This document shows positions 6,224-13,664 of a stretch of DNA of 15,232 nt, piece after piece. Numbering within the stretch: position 1 is the stretch's first letter; each line of letters starts with the position of its first letter. A program made the translations under genes and the position numbers. The stretch spans positions 1 through 15,232 of the forward strand of contig NZ_LLZG01000073.1 in NCBI RefSeq assembly GCF_001509475.1, in the 5' to 3' direction. This DNA is from Streptomyces regalis (GTDB lineage: Bacteria; Actinomycetota; Actinomycetes; Streptomycetales; Streptomycetaceae). The notes beneath the pieces were generated by a model. That model saw only the letters and a list, made by a program, of their open reading frames with translations. It searched no databases and was not told the DNA's origin.

Positions 6224-7555
6224 GTGCCCACCCCCACCCGCACCCCCGCCACCACGAGAAGACCGCTGCGCGCGAAACTCGTCGCCCTCCTCGGAGCACT
6301 CCTGCCGCTACTCGCGGCACTGCTCGTCACCGCACCCGCGGCCTCCGCCCGCACCGAGGCGGCCGACGTCGTCCCCACCGCGACGCTCACCGAGGTCACC
6401 GACTTCGGCTCCAACCCCAGCAACCTGCGGATGTACCTGTACGTGCCGGACACAGTCACCGCCAACCCGGCGGTCCTGGTGGCCGTGCACTGGTGCACCG
6501 GCTCCGGCCCGGACATGTACAACGGCACCGAGTACGACACGCTCGCCGACCAGTACGGCTTCATCGTGCTCTACCCGTCCGTCACCCGCAGCAGCAAGTG
6601 CTTCGACGTCTCCTCGCCGCAGGCGCTCAAGCGCGGCGGCGGCAGCGACCCCGTCGGCATCAAGTCCATGATCGACTGGGTCACCCGCACCTACGACGCC
6701 GACACCAGCCGCGTCTTCGCCACCGGCATCTCCTCCGGCGCCATGATGACCAACGTCCTGCTCGGCGACTACCCCGACGTGTTCGCCGCGGGCGCCGCCT
6801 TCTCGGGCGTCCCCTTCGGCTGCTTCGCCACCACCGACGGCTCCGAGTGGAACAGCGCCTGCGCGAACGGCACCGTGACGCACACCCCGCAGGAGTGGGG
6901 CAGCCTGGTCCGCAACGCCTACCCCGGCTACAGCGGCCCCCGCCCGCGCATGCAGCTGTGGCACGGCACCGAGGACGCCACCCTGCGCTACCCCAACTTC
7001 GGGGAGATGATCAAGCAATGGACGAACGTCCAGGGCGTCAGCCAGAGCCCGGCCGCCACGGACACGCCGCAGTCCGGCTGGACCCGCACCCGCTACGGCG
7101 GCACCGGTGACCGGGCCCCCGTCGAGGCGATCAGCCTCCAGGGCGTCGGCCACAACCTGTACAGCAACGGCATGGCGGCCCGGGTCCTCACCTTCTTCGG
7201 CCTCGACAGCGGCGGCCCCGCACCCCAGCCCCAGCCCGGCGCCTGCAAGGTGAGCGCCACCACCAGCGCCTGGAACACGGGCCTGACCGGCTCCGTGACG
7301 ATCACCAACACGAGCACGACGACGATCAACGGCTGGCAGCTCGGCTTCACCCTGCCCGCCGGCCAGACGATCACCAACGGCTGGGGAGCCACGTACACCC
7401 CGGCCTCCGGCGCGGTGACGGCGACCAGCGCCTCGTACAACGCGGCGCTCGCGCCAGGAGCGAGCGTCAGCATCGGCTACCAGGCGAACCACACCGGCAA
7501 CAGCGCGGCGCCGGGCGCCTTCACGCTCAACGGGACGGCCTGCACGACAGGTTGA
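6224..7555 (+). CDS. Secreted acetylxylan esterase (CE1, PHB-depolymerase-like fold) with C-terminal CBM2
   Basis: A 443-residue exported alpha/beta-hydrolase expected to deacetylate xylan. The signal peptide runs to about residue 42 (LVALLGALLPLLAALLV, then APAASA). The catalytic domain (about 50-328) has the nucleophile elbow GISSG at 168-172 (Ser171), WHGTED at 246-251 (Asp251) and GVGH at 307-310 (His310). It also carries oxyanion-side HWCTGSG, plus GGGSDP and CFDVSS blocks like fungal CE1 acetylxylan esterases. A short Pro/Gln linker (331-338) leads to a CBM2 (340-443) with Cys341/Cys440 as the likely disulfide and Trp350, Trp371 and Trp387 as likely binding-face tryptophans. GTG 6224 is preferred over GTG 6203 because AAGGGA lies 7 nt upstream and overlaps the longer version. 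It is probably cotranscribed with GH62. Feruloyl esterase activity is the main alternative. Confidence 0.88.
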   Translation: MPTPTRTPATTRRPLRAKLVALLGALLPLLAALLVTAPAASARTEAADVVPTATLTEVTDFGSNPSNLRMYLYVPDTVTANPAVLVAVHWCTGSGPDMYNGTEYDTLADQYGFIVLYPSVTRSSKCFDVSSPQALKRGGGSDPVGIKSMIDWVTRTYDADTSRVFATGISSGAMMTNVLLGDYPDVFAAGAAFSGVPFGCFATTDGSEWNSACANGTVTHTPQEWGSLVRNAYPGYSGPRPRMQLWHGTEDATLRYPNFGEMIKQWTNVQGVSQSPAATDTPQSGWTRTRYGGTGDRAPVEAISLQGVGHNLYSNGMAARVLTFFGLDSGGPAPQPQPGACKVSATTSAWNTGLTGSVTITNTSTTTINGWQLGFTLPAGQTITNGWGATYTPASGAVTATSASYNAALAPGASVSIGYQANHTGNSAAPGAFTLNGTACTTG

Positions 7556-7560
7556 TCCCT

Positions 7561-7611
7561 GCGGACCGCAGTGCGGGCGGGGCGGGAGCCTCCGGCCGCA
7601 CAGCGGTCCGC
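7561..7611 (+). terminator. Strong hairpin terminator after the GH62-esterase unit
   Basis: GCGGACCGC (7561-7569) pairs perfectly with GCGGTCCGC (7603-7611). After one A-A mismatch the stem continues with GTGCGG (7571-7576) against CCGCAC (7596-7601). It begins 5 nt after the esterase stop and isolates the hydrolase unit from the ATPase gene. The 92 bp from 7612 to 7703 hold no gene; I see no clear promoter there. Confidence 0.85.
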
Positions 7612-7703
7612 CCGCCCACGCGATCAGCGGATGACATGCCGTTTTGCGGGAACCCGGGCCCCACGACAAGCGATGTCACAGCACGACCGGCTGAGGGCGA
7701 GCG

Positions 7704-10700
7704 ATGGTTCTGGGACTCCTCACACGCACAGTCACACGTCCGGCGGCCGCCGCGGCCGGACTGGTAGCGGCCGGGCCCCGGCTGCTCGCCCGGGGAGCCG
7801 CCCCCGCAGTGGGAGCCGCCGCGGGAGCCGTGGCCGGGACGGCCCGGGCAGGCGTACGGGGCGCGGACTCCGCGGCGCGAGTCGTGCGGATCGCCCGCAA
7901 CACGCTGCCCGTCCGCCCGCACCCCTGGCGGTCCGGCACCCGGACCCACCTCGCACTGCGGCCCGAGGTGCCGGACCGGGTACGGCGGGCGGGCGGGACG
8001 GAGCGAGCGGCGCGCCGGGTCGCGGCGGCACTGGCGGAGCGGCCCGATGTGGCCCTCGCGTACTGGGACGGCGGACTGGGCCGGCTGGTGGTGACCGCCG
8101 TCGAGGACTCGGTCAGCGATCGCGTGCTGGAGAAGGCGTCCGAGCTCGCGGCCCGGCATGGTCTGGCCCAGACGGACGAGGCGGTGGACGACATCGTGCA
8201 CCCCGCCGACCCCGCCGGGGTACGAGCCGCCGCCGCGACGCTCGCCGCCGACGGCATCGGCATCGCGACCGCGTTCATCGGGTACGGCCTGCGCCTGCCC
8301 GCCTCACCCCGCGCGGTGACCGCGCTGGTGACGCTGGCACGGGAGAACCCGCGCTTCCGCGGCTGGCTGCGCGCCAGGCTCGGCCGCTCCCGCATGGACA
8401 TGCTGCTGGCCGCGGCGAACGCGGCCGCCCACGGTGCCGGCCGGACCCCCAGCGCCCTGGTGCTCGACGGTGCGCTGCGCACACTCCAGCTGGCGGAGAC
8501 GGTGGCCCGGGTGGCGGCGTTCGACCGGGTCCACGACGAGGTGTGTGTGCCGGAGCGGGGCAGCGTGGCCGGGGACCACCGCGTGCGCCCGCCGCTGCGC
8601 ACCTCCCCGGCCCAGGAGTACGCCGCGCACGCCGAGGCCGGCGCCCTGGTGGGCGCGGTGGCCACGCTGCTGGTCAAGCACGACGCCACCGAGGCGGCGG
8701 AGGCGGTGCTCGCGGGCTCTCCCAAGGCCGCCCGCTACGGACCGGCCGCCTTCCACGCCGTACTGAGCTCCGCGCTGTCCCGCTCGGGCGCCCTGGTGCG
8801 CGACACCGAGCGGCTGCGGCAACTGGAGATGGCCGACGCACTCGTCCTGCACCCGAGCGCCCTGCGCACTCCCGGCGCGGGCGCGGACCCGTGGACCGAG
8901 AGCGTGCTGGACGCGGCGCGGCGCGCGGGCCTGCGGGTCGTGATGGTGGACGACCCCGCCCTGGCCGATTTCACGAGCCTCGCCGACCAAGTCGTGCGCG
9001 ACGAGCGGTCGCTGAGCGATGTGGTGACGGGGTTGCGCGGCGAGGCCGGCGTCATCGTCACGGTCGCCCGGCCGGGTCCGGCCGACGAGGACGTACTCGA
9101 CGGACTGCTCGCCGGCGATGTGGCCGTCGCCCTCACCGACCGGGACGGGGCCGTCGTCTGGGGCGCGGACGTACTGGCCCTGCACGGTCTGGCCGACGTG
9201 TGGCGGCTGCTGCGGGCGGTACCGGCCGCGCGCAAGGTCGGTCGCAGGTCACAGACCCTGGCCCGGTCCGGTGCCGCCCTGTCCGGGCTGCTGGTGGCCA
9301 TCGGCAAGTCCCAGCGTGGCCGCCGTACGCCCTGGCCCGGGCTGCGGCACACGCCGGTCGACGTGAGCGCGGCCTGGGCCCTGCTGACCGGCGTGCGCAC
9401 CGCCCTCGGCGTGGCGGTCGCCCGCGCCCCGCACCCCCGCCCGCGTGTGGCCTGGCACGAACTGGAGCAGACCGAGGTCCGCGACCGGCTGGCACACGAA
9501 GAGGGTCCCGAACAGACCCTGACCGAGCAGACCACCGACCACGCGCGCAAGGCGATCCGCACGATGGGCCGGCAGCGCGTGTTCGCACCGCTGAGCGGCC
9601 CGCTGCAGCTCGCCCGGGCCGTGCGCGGCGAACTCGACGCCCCCCTCACCCCGGTGCTGGCCGTCGGCTCGGCCGCCGAGGCGATCCTCGGCTCCGTCGT
9701 GGACGCCCTGCTGGTCGTCGGCGCGCTCGACCTGAACGCGCTGGTCGGCGGCGTCCAGCGGATGCGGGCCGAGCGGGCGCTGTCCGGGCTGCTGGCGAAG
9801 CAGAAGCAGAAGGCACGCGTCACGACCGAGGAACCGGAGCCCGAACCGCACCTCGTGGACGCCGCCAAGCTCCGTCCGGGCGACCTGATCGAGCTGCGGG
9901 CGGACGACGTGGTGCCCGCCGATGCCCGCCTCGTGTGGGAGGACGGCCTGGAGGTGGACGAGTCCGCGCTCACCGGGGAGTCCCTGGCGGCCGACAAGGG
10001 GACCGACCCGACCCCGGACGCGGCCGTGCCGGACCGCCGCTGCATGGTGTTCGAGGGGACGACCGTGGTGGCCGGAAACGCCCGGGCCGTCGTGGTGGAC
10101 ACCGGGGACCGGACGGAGGCCGCCCGGGCCGTGGCCCTCGCCTCCCGCAAGCCGCCGTCCGCCGGAGTACAGGCCAGGCTGCGGGAACTCACCGACAAGG
10201 CCCTGCCGTTGACCATGGCGGGCGGCGCCGGTGTGACCGCTCTGTCGCTGCTGCGCGGCACGCCGATCCGCCGGGCGGTGAGCGGCGGGGTGGCGGTGGC
10301 CGTGGCCGCCGTCCCCGAGGGGCTGCCACTGGTGGCGACCGTGGCGCAGCTGGCGGCCGCCCGTCGGCTGAGCCACCATGGAGTCCTCGTCCGGGCGCCG
10401 CGCACCCTGGAGGCGCTCGGCCGGATGGACACCATCTGCTTCGACAAGACCGGCACCCTCACCGAGAACCGGCTGCGTCTGGTGCGCGTGACCGACGCCG
10501 ACGGCACGGCCCGCAAGCCGGACGAGGGCGATGCCACCCTGCGCGTCGCGGCCCGCGCCTGCCCACGGCTCAACGGCAACACCGACCGGCCCGTGCACGC
10601 CACCGACGAGGCCGTCCTCGACGCCGCAGGCCACGACCCGGAGTGGACCCAGACCGAGGGCCTGCCCTTCGAGGCCGGACGCGGTTACGCCGCCGCCGTC

Positions 10701-12032
10701 GGCCGGGCCGAGGACGACACCCCGGTACTCGTGGTCAAGGGCGCCCCCGAGACGGTGCTGCCCGCCTGCGCCGACCTGCCGTCGTCGGCCCAGGCGACGG
10801 CGCAGCAGCTGGCCGGCGACGGACTGCGCGTCCTGGCGGTGGCCCGGCGCCCCCTGGACGCGGCGGACGAGGCGGCGGACGTCCTGGAACAGCCCCTGGA
10901 GAAGCTGGAGTTCACCGGTCTGCTCGCCCTCGCCGACGTCCCGCGCGACACGTCCACGGCCCTCGTCGAAGGCCTGCGCAAGGCAGGCGTACGACCCGTC
11001 ATGCTGACCGGCGACCATCCGCAGACCGCCCGCGCGATCGCCGCGCAACTGGGCTGGCCCGAGGACACCGGCGTGGTCACGGGCGACGAGCTGGCGTCCG
11101 CGGACCGGGAGGAACGGGCCCGGATGCTGCGTGACATGGGCGTGGTGGCCCGGGTCGCGCCAGAACAGAAGCTCCAGGTCGTCGAGGCGCTGCGGGACGC
11201 CGGCCGGGTGGTCGGCATGGTCGGCGACGGGGCCAACGACGCCGCGGCCATCCGCGCCGCCGACATCGGCGTCGGCATCAGCGCCCGAGGTTCGGCGGCC
11301 GCCCGCAACGCGGCCGACCTCGTCCTCACCGACGGCGACCTCACGGTCCTCATCGAGGCCGTCGCCGAGGGCCGGGCCCTGTGGCACAGCGTCGCCGACG
11401 CCATCGCCATCCTGATCGGCGGCAATGCCGGCGAGGTCGGCTTCGGCCTCCTCGGCACCCTCCTGTCGGGCGCGGCACCCTTGTCGACCCGCCAGATGCT
11501 GCTGGTGAACCTGTTCACGGACCTGTTCCCGGCGATGGCGGTGGCGGTGACGCCGAAGGAGGCGGAGACAAAGGAGGCGGAGACAGAGGGGGGCCAGGGC
11601 GAGGAGGGAGCCCCCGAAGGCACCGAACCTCTCGGCACCTCCCTCCTCGGCGCCCCCCTGATCAGCAAGATCCGGAACCGCGCCCTGACCACCACACTCG
11701 GCGCGACGTCCGCCTGGCTGTTCGGCCGCTTCACCCCGGGCACGGCCCGCCGCTCCACCACCATGGCCCTGTGTGCGGTGGTCGGCACCCAGCTCGCCCA
11801 GACCCTGGCCGACCGCCGGGGCAGCCCGCTGGTCCGCGTCACCGCCCTGGGCTCGGCAGCCGTCCTCTTCGTCCTGGTCGAGACCCCAGGCCTCAGCAAC
11901 CTCTTCGGCTGTACGCCGCTCGGCCCGATCGCCTGGACGGGCGTCGCCGCGTCGATCGCACTCGCGGTGTCCGGCCAGCGTGCCGTGCCGTACCTGGAAC
12001 GGGCCGTTATGCAGCGTGTGCCGACGGGATGA
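7704..12032 (+). CDS. Giant P-type cation ATPase with degenerate N-terminal pseudo-ATPase half (CtpI/CtpH-like)
   Basis: A 1442-residue membrane protein resembling the very long mycobacterial CtpI/CtpH-type pumps. The C-terminal half (about 600-1442) is an intact P-type ATPase: actuator TGES 757-760, M4 PEGLP 871-875, phosphorylation site DKTGT 914-918, nucleotide domain about 925-1080, TGD 1102-1104 and hinge GDGAND 1174-1179. Ion-site residues match SERCA: Glu872 in M4, Asn1241/Glu1244 in M5 (NAGEV), Asn1269/Thr1272/Asp1273 in M6 (NLFTD), suggesting Ca2+ or a related cation. The N-terminal half has an HMA-like region lacking CxxC (about 80-155), then a dead P-type copy: GALVRDTERL through LHPSALRT (residues 362-389) lines up ungapped with GVLVRAPRTL through FDKTGTLT, His383 replacing the phosphorylated Asp. 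An M6-M7 insert is acidic. ATG 7704 has GAGGG at good spacing. It appears monocistronic. Confidence 0.9.
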   Translation: MVLGLLTRTVTRPAAAAAGLVAAGPRLLARGAAPAVGAAAGAVAGTARAGVRGADSAARVVRIARNTLPVRPHPWRSGTRTHLALRPEVPDRVRRAGGTERAARRVAAALAERPDVALAYWDGGLGRLVVTAVEDSVSDRVLEKASELAARHGLAQTDEAVDDIVHPADPAGVRAAAATLAADGIGIATAFIGYGLRLPASPRAVTALVTLARENPRFRGWLRARLGRSRMDMLLAAANAAAHGAGRTPSALVLDGALRTLQLAETVARVAAFDRVHDEVCVPERGSVAGDHRVRPPLRTSPAQEYAAHAEAGALVGAVATLLVKHDATEAAEAVLAGSPKAARYGPAAFHAVLSSALSRSGALVRDTERLRQLEMADALVLHPSALRTPGAGADPWTESVLDAARRAGLRVVMVDDPALADFTSLADQVVRDERSLSDVVTGLRGEAGVIVTVARPGPADEDVLDGLLAGDVAVALTDRDGAVVWGADVLALHGLADVWRLLRAVPAARKVGRRSQTLARSGAALSGLLVAIGKSQRGRRTPWPGLRHTPVDVSAAWALLTGVRTALGVAVARAPHPRPRVAWHELEQTEVRDRLAHEEGPEQTLTEQTTDHARKAIRTMGRQRVFAPLSGPLQLARAVRGELDAPLTPVLAVGSAAEAILGSVVDALLVVGALDLNALVGGVQRMRAERALSGLLAKQKQKARVTTEEPEPEPHLVDAAKLRPGDLIELRADDVVPADARLVWEDGLEVDESALTGESLAADKGTDPTPDAAVPDRRCMVFEGTTVVAGNARAVVVDTGDRTEAARAVALASRKPPSAGVQARLRELTDKALPLTMAGGAGVTALSLLRGTPIRRAVSGGVAVAVAAVPEGLPLVATVAQLAAARRLSHHGVLVRAPRTLEALGRMDTICFDKTGTLTENRLRLVRVTDADGTARKPDEGDATLRVAARACPRLNGNTDRPVHATDEAVLDAAGHDPEWTQTEGLPFEAGRGYAAAVGRAEDDTPVLVVKGAPETVLPACADLPSSAQATAQQLAGDGLRVLAVARRPLDAADEAADVLEQPLEKLEFTGLLALADVPRDTSTALVEGLRKAGVRPVMLTGDHPQTARAIAAQLGWPEDTGVVTGDELASADREERARMLRDMGVVARVAPEQKLQVVEALRDAGRVVGMVGDGANDAAAIRAADIGVGISARGSAAARNAADLVLTDGDLTVLIEAVAEGRALWHSVADAIAILIGGNAGEVGFGLLGTLLSGAAPLSTRQMLLVNLFTDLFPAMAVAVTPKEAETKEAETEGGQGEEGAPEGTEPLGTSLLGAPLISKIRNRALTTTLGATSAWLFGRFTPGTARRSTTMALCAVVGTQLAQTLADRRGSPLVRVTALGSAAVLFVLVETPGLSNLFGCTPLGPIAWTGVAASIALAVSGQRAVPYLERAVMQRVPTG
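11556..11585 (+). repeat. Exact 15-bp tandem duplication inside the ATPase gene
   Basis: AAGGAGGCGGAGACA occurs twice in a row, in frame, encoding KEAET twice in the acidic loop between M6 and M7 of the ATPase. The loop continues with a low-complexity EGGQGEEGAPEG stretch. The loop length may therefore vary between strains. Confidence 0.9.
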
Positions 12033-12087
12033 TCTCGGCATCACCCGCAGCCGCACAGCGAGACAAGCCACTCCAACGAGTAGGCGA

Positions 12088-13167
12088 TCAAACGGACCGG
12101 TGATACTGGTCCGGCACATGCACGTCCCCGCCCAGCTCCCGTGCCGCATGCCTCGCCCACGAAGGGCTGCGCAGCAACTCGCGGCCGAGCAGGACGGCAT
12201 CCGCCTCGCCGTTCGCGATGATCTTCTCCGCCTGTTCGGCGTCGGTGATCAGCCCCACCGCGGCGACCGGCAGCGAGGTCTCGGCCTTCACCCGCGCGGC
12301 GAACGGCACCTGGTAGCCAGGACCGACGGGGATACGGGCACCGGACGCGTTACCCCCGGTGGAGACGTCGAGCAGGTCGACGCCATGGACCTTGAGGTCG
12401 GCCGCGAAGCGGACCGTGTCGTCGGCACTCCAGCCGTCCTCCTCCAGCCAGTCGGTCGCCGAGATGCGGAAGAACAGCGGCTTGTCGTCCGGCCACACCT
12501 CCCGCACGGCGTCCACGACCTGGAGCGCGAACCGGGTGCGGTTCTCGTACGAGCCGCCGTACTCGTCGGTGCGGTGGTTGGAGTACGGGGAGAGGAACTC
12601 GTTGATCAGATAGCCGTGGGCGCCGTGGATCTCGGCGATCTCGAAGCCGGCGGCGAGGGCACGGCGCGCGGCGTCCGCGAACTGCCCCACGATCTCCTGG
12701 ATCTCGGCGACCGTCAGCTCACTCGGCACCGGGTGCCCGTCGGCGAACGGGACCGCGCTCGGCGCCACCGGCTGCCACCCGTGCGCGTCCGCACCCACGG
12801 GCGCACCGCCCCGCCAGGGCTGGTCGGTCGATGCCTTGCGGCCGGCGTGTGCCAGCTGGATTCCGGGCACCGTGCCCTGCGACACCAGGAACCCCGTGAT
12901 CCGGCGGAACGCCTCGACCTGGGTGTCGTTCCAGATGCCCAGGTCGTACGGGGTGATGCGGCCCTCCGGGGTGACCCCCGTGGCCTCGACGATGATCAGC
13001 CCTGTGCCGCCGGCCGCGCGGGCCGCGTAGTGCGCGAAGTGCCAGTCGTTGGGGACGCCCATGTCGGGACCTTGCGGCGCGGCCGAGTACTGGCACATCG
13101 GGGGCATCCACACCCGGTTCGGGATCGTCACGTCGCGCAGGGTGTAGGTCTCGAAGAGCGCACTCAC
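12088..13167 (-). CDS. Old yellow enzyme-type NADH:flavin oxidoreductase (YqjM-like ene-reductase)
   Basis: A 359-residue cytoplasmic FMN TIM-barrel enzyme that uses NAD(P)H to reduce activated C=C bonds of enones, quinones or nitro compounds. It has thermophilic-like/YqjM class marks: MPPMCQYS at 21-28 with Cys25 and Tyr27 in the redox-tuning positions; QLAHAGRKAS at 104-113 (Lys111); IHGAHGYL at 180-187 with the His181/His184 substrate pair; FLSPYSNHRTDEYGGS at 191-206; FRISATDW at 233-240 (Arg234); and phosphate-binding VGLITDA and LLGRELL near the C-terminus. The GTG start at 13167 has GGAG 6 nt upstream. It is divergent from an ArsR-family gene; three copies of one palindrome lie between, one over its promoter, so repression by that regulator with release by electrophiles or oxidants is likely. 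It is convergent with the ATPase gene, with 55 bp between stops and no obvious terminator. Confidence 0.93.
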   Translation of the reverse strand: MSALFETYTLRDVTIPNRVWMPPMCQYSAAPQGPDMGVPNDWHFAHYAARAAGGTGLIIVEATGVTPEGRITPYDLGIWNDTQVEAFRRITGFLVSQGTVPGIQLAHAGRKASTDQPWRGGAPVGADAHGWQPVAPSAVPFADGHPVPSELTVAEIQEIVGQFADAARRALAAGFEIAEIHGAHGYLINEFLSPYSNHRTDEYGGSYENRTRFALQVVDAVREVWPDDKPLFFRISATDWLEEDGWSADDTVRFAADLKVHGVDLLDVSTGGNASGARIPVGPGYQVPFAARVKAETSLPVAAVGLITDAEQAEKIIANGEADAVLLGRELLRSPSWARHAARELGGDVHVPDQYHRSV

Positions 13168-13205
13168 GGCTCACTCCATTCGTCGCGGGACCAGGGGTCG
13201 ACTCG

Positions 13206-13278
13206 TACGATAGGCATCGTAGTACGGGAAGTGTCAAACTACGAGAGATCTCGTACAACAACTACGAGGGTTCTCGTA
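13206..13278. promoter_or_regulatory. Three matching palindromic operators between OYE and arsR-type genes
   Basis: Site A is TACGAT-N4-ATCGTA (13206-13221), site B TACGAG-N4-CTCGTA (13240-13255) and site C TACGAG-N4-CTCGTA (13263-13278). B and C are 23 bp apart and share flanks (ACTACGAG, CTCGTACAA). Perfect 6-bp arms in all three, in the gap between a divergent ArsR-family gene and its likely target, make them strong candidate binding sites. Site A overlaps the OYE -10 region and site C overlaps the regulator's -10. Confidence 0.85.
13207..13237 (-). promoter_or_regulatory. Probable OYE promoter
   Basis: On the minus strand a perfect -35 TTGACA (13232-13237) is followed after 18-19 bp by CTATCG or TATCGT (within 13207-13213). 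Spacing is slightly long. The -10 lies inside operator A, and operator B abuts the -35. Confidence 0.55.
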
Positions 13279-13282
13279 CAAT
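13277..13282 (+). promoter_or_regulatory. Probable -10 box of the ArsR-family gene
   Basis: TACAAT, close to the -10 consensus, begins inside the right arm of operator C and lies 28 bp before the GTG start. The -35 is poor, as is common for autoregulated actinomycete promoters. Repressor at site C would cover it. Confidence 0.5.
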
Positions 13283-13310
13283 GGAGCGAGTCGAGTGAAG
13301 TGGAGCCGCC

Positions 13311-13664
13311 GTGACCAGCCCCGCTGTCAGCAGCCGAGACCTCCCGCACCCCACGCGCGAGGAGATCCGTCTGGAAGGCGTGCTGCACGCGCTCTCCGAC
13401 CCGATGCGGCTGCAAATCGTGCGAGAGCTCGCCGCCGTCGGCGACGAGCTCTCCTGTTCGCACTTCGACCTGCCGGTGACCAAGTCCACCACCACGCACC
13501 ACTTCCGGGTGCTGCGCGAGAGCGGTGTGATCCAGCAGGTCTACCGGGGCACGGCCAAGATGAACGGCCTGCGCAAGGACGACCTAGACGGCCTCTTCCC
13601 GGGACTTCTCGACCGCCTTCTCGACGCCGCCGCCCGGCAGGCCGTCCGCCTCGGCGGCGCCTGA
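13311..13664 (+). CDS. ArsR/SmtB-family redox- or electrophile-sensing repressor (CyeR-like)
   Basis: A 117-residue winged-helix repressor. The HTH lies at about residues 24-75 (LHALSDPMRLQIVREL at 25-40, then the recognition helix VTKSTTTHHFRVLRESG at 56-72). The wing region is GVIQQVYRGTAKMNGLR. The metal-site CVC motif of arsenic or zinc sensors is absent. The only cysteine is Cys49 (ELSCSHF), just before the recognition helix. In Corynebacterium glutamicum an ArsR-type regulator, CyeR, controls a divergent old yellow enzyme gene through a thiol at a similar position, from memory. This gene has the same arrangement, so thiol-based sensing is inferred. The GTG start is supported by TGGAG 5 nt upstream; autorepression is expected from operators B and C. 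Its last 81 bp overlap the convergent permease gene. Confidence 0.9.
   Translation: MTSPAVSSRDLPHPTREEIRLEGVLHALSDPMRLQIVRELAAVGDELSCSHFDLPVTKSTTTHHFRVLRESGVIQQVYRGTAKMNGLRKDDLDGLFPGLLDRLLDAAARQAVRLGGA

Noticed and set aside
4954..7110. A 718-codon open frame on the plus strand across GH62 and the esterase
   Set aside because: Its translation is Arg/Pro-rich low-complexity, typical of an off-frame reading of high-GC DNA, and it lies over two well-supported genes in other frames.
7571..11134. A 1187-codon plus-strand frame overlapping the ATPase
   Set aside because: Arg/Gly/Pro-rich shadow; the true frame carries all P-type ATPase motifs.
12033..12087. A terminator between the convergent ATPase and OYE genes
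   Set aside because: No stable inverted repeat is visible in the 55 bp.
9249..12200. A 983-codon open frame on the minus strand opposite the ATPase
   Set aside because: It is an antisense shadow of the ATPase codons; it has no recognisable motifs and is rich in His, Gly and Arg.
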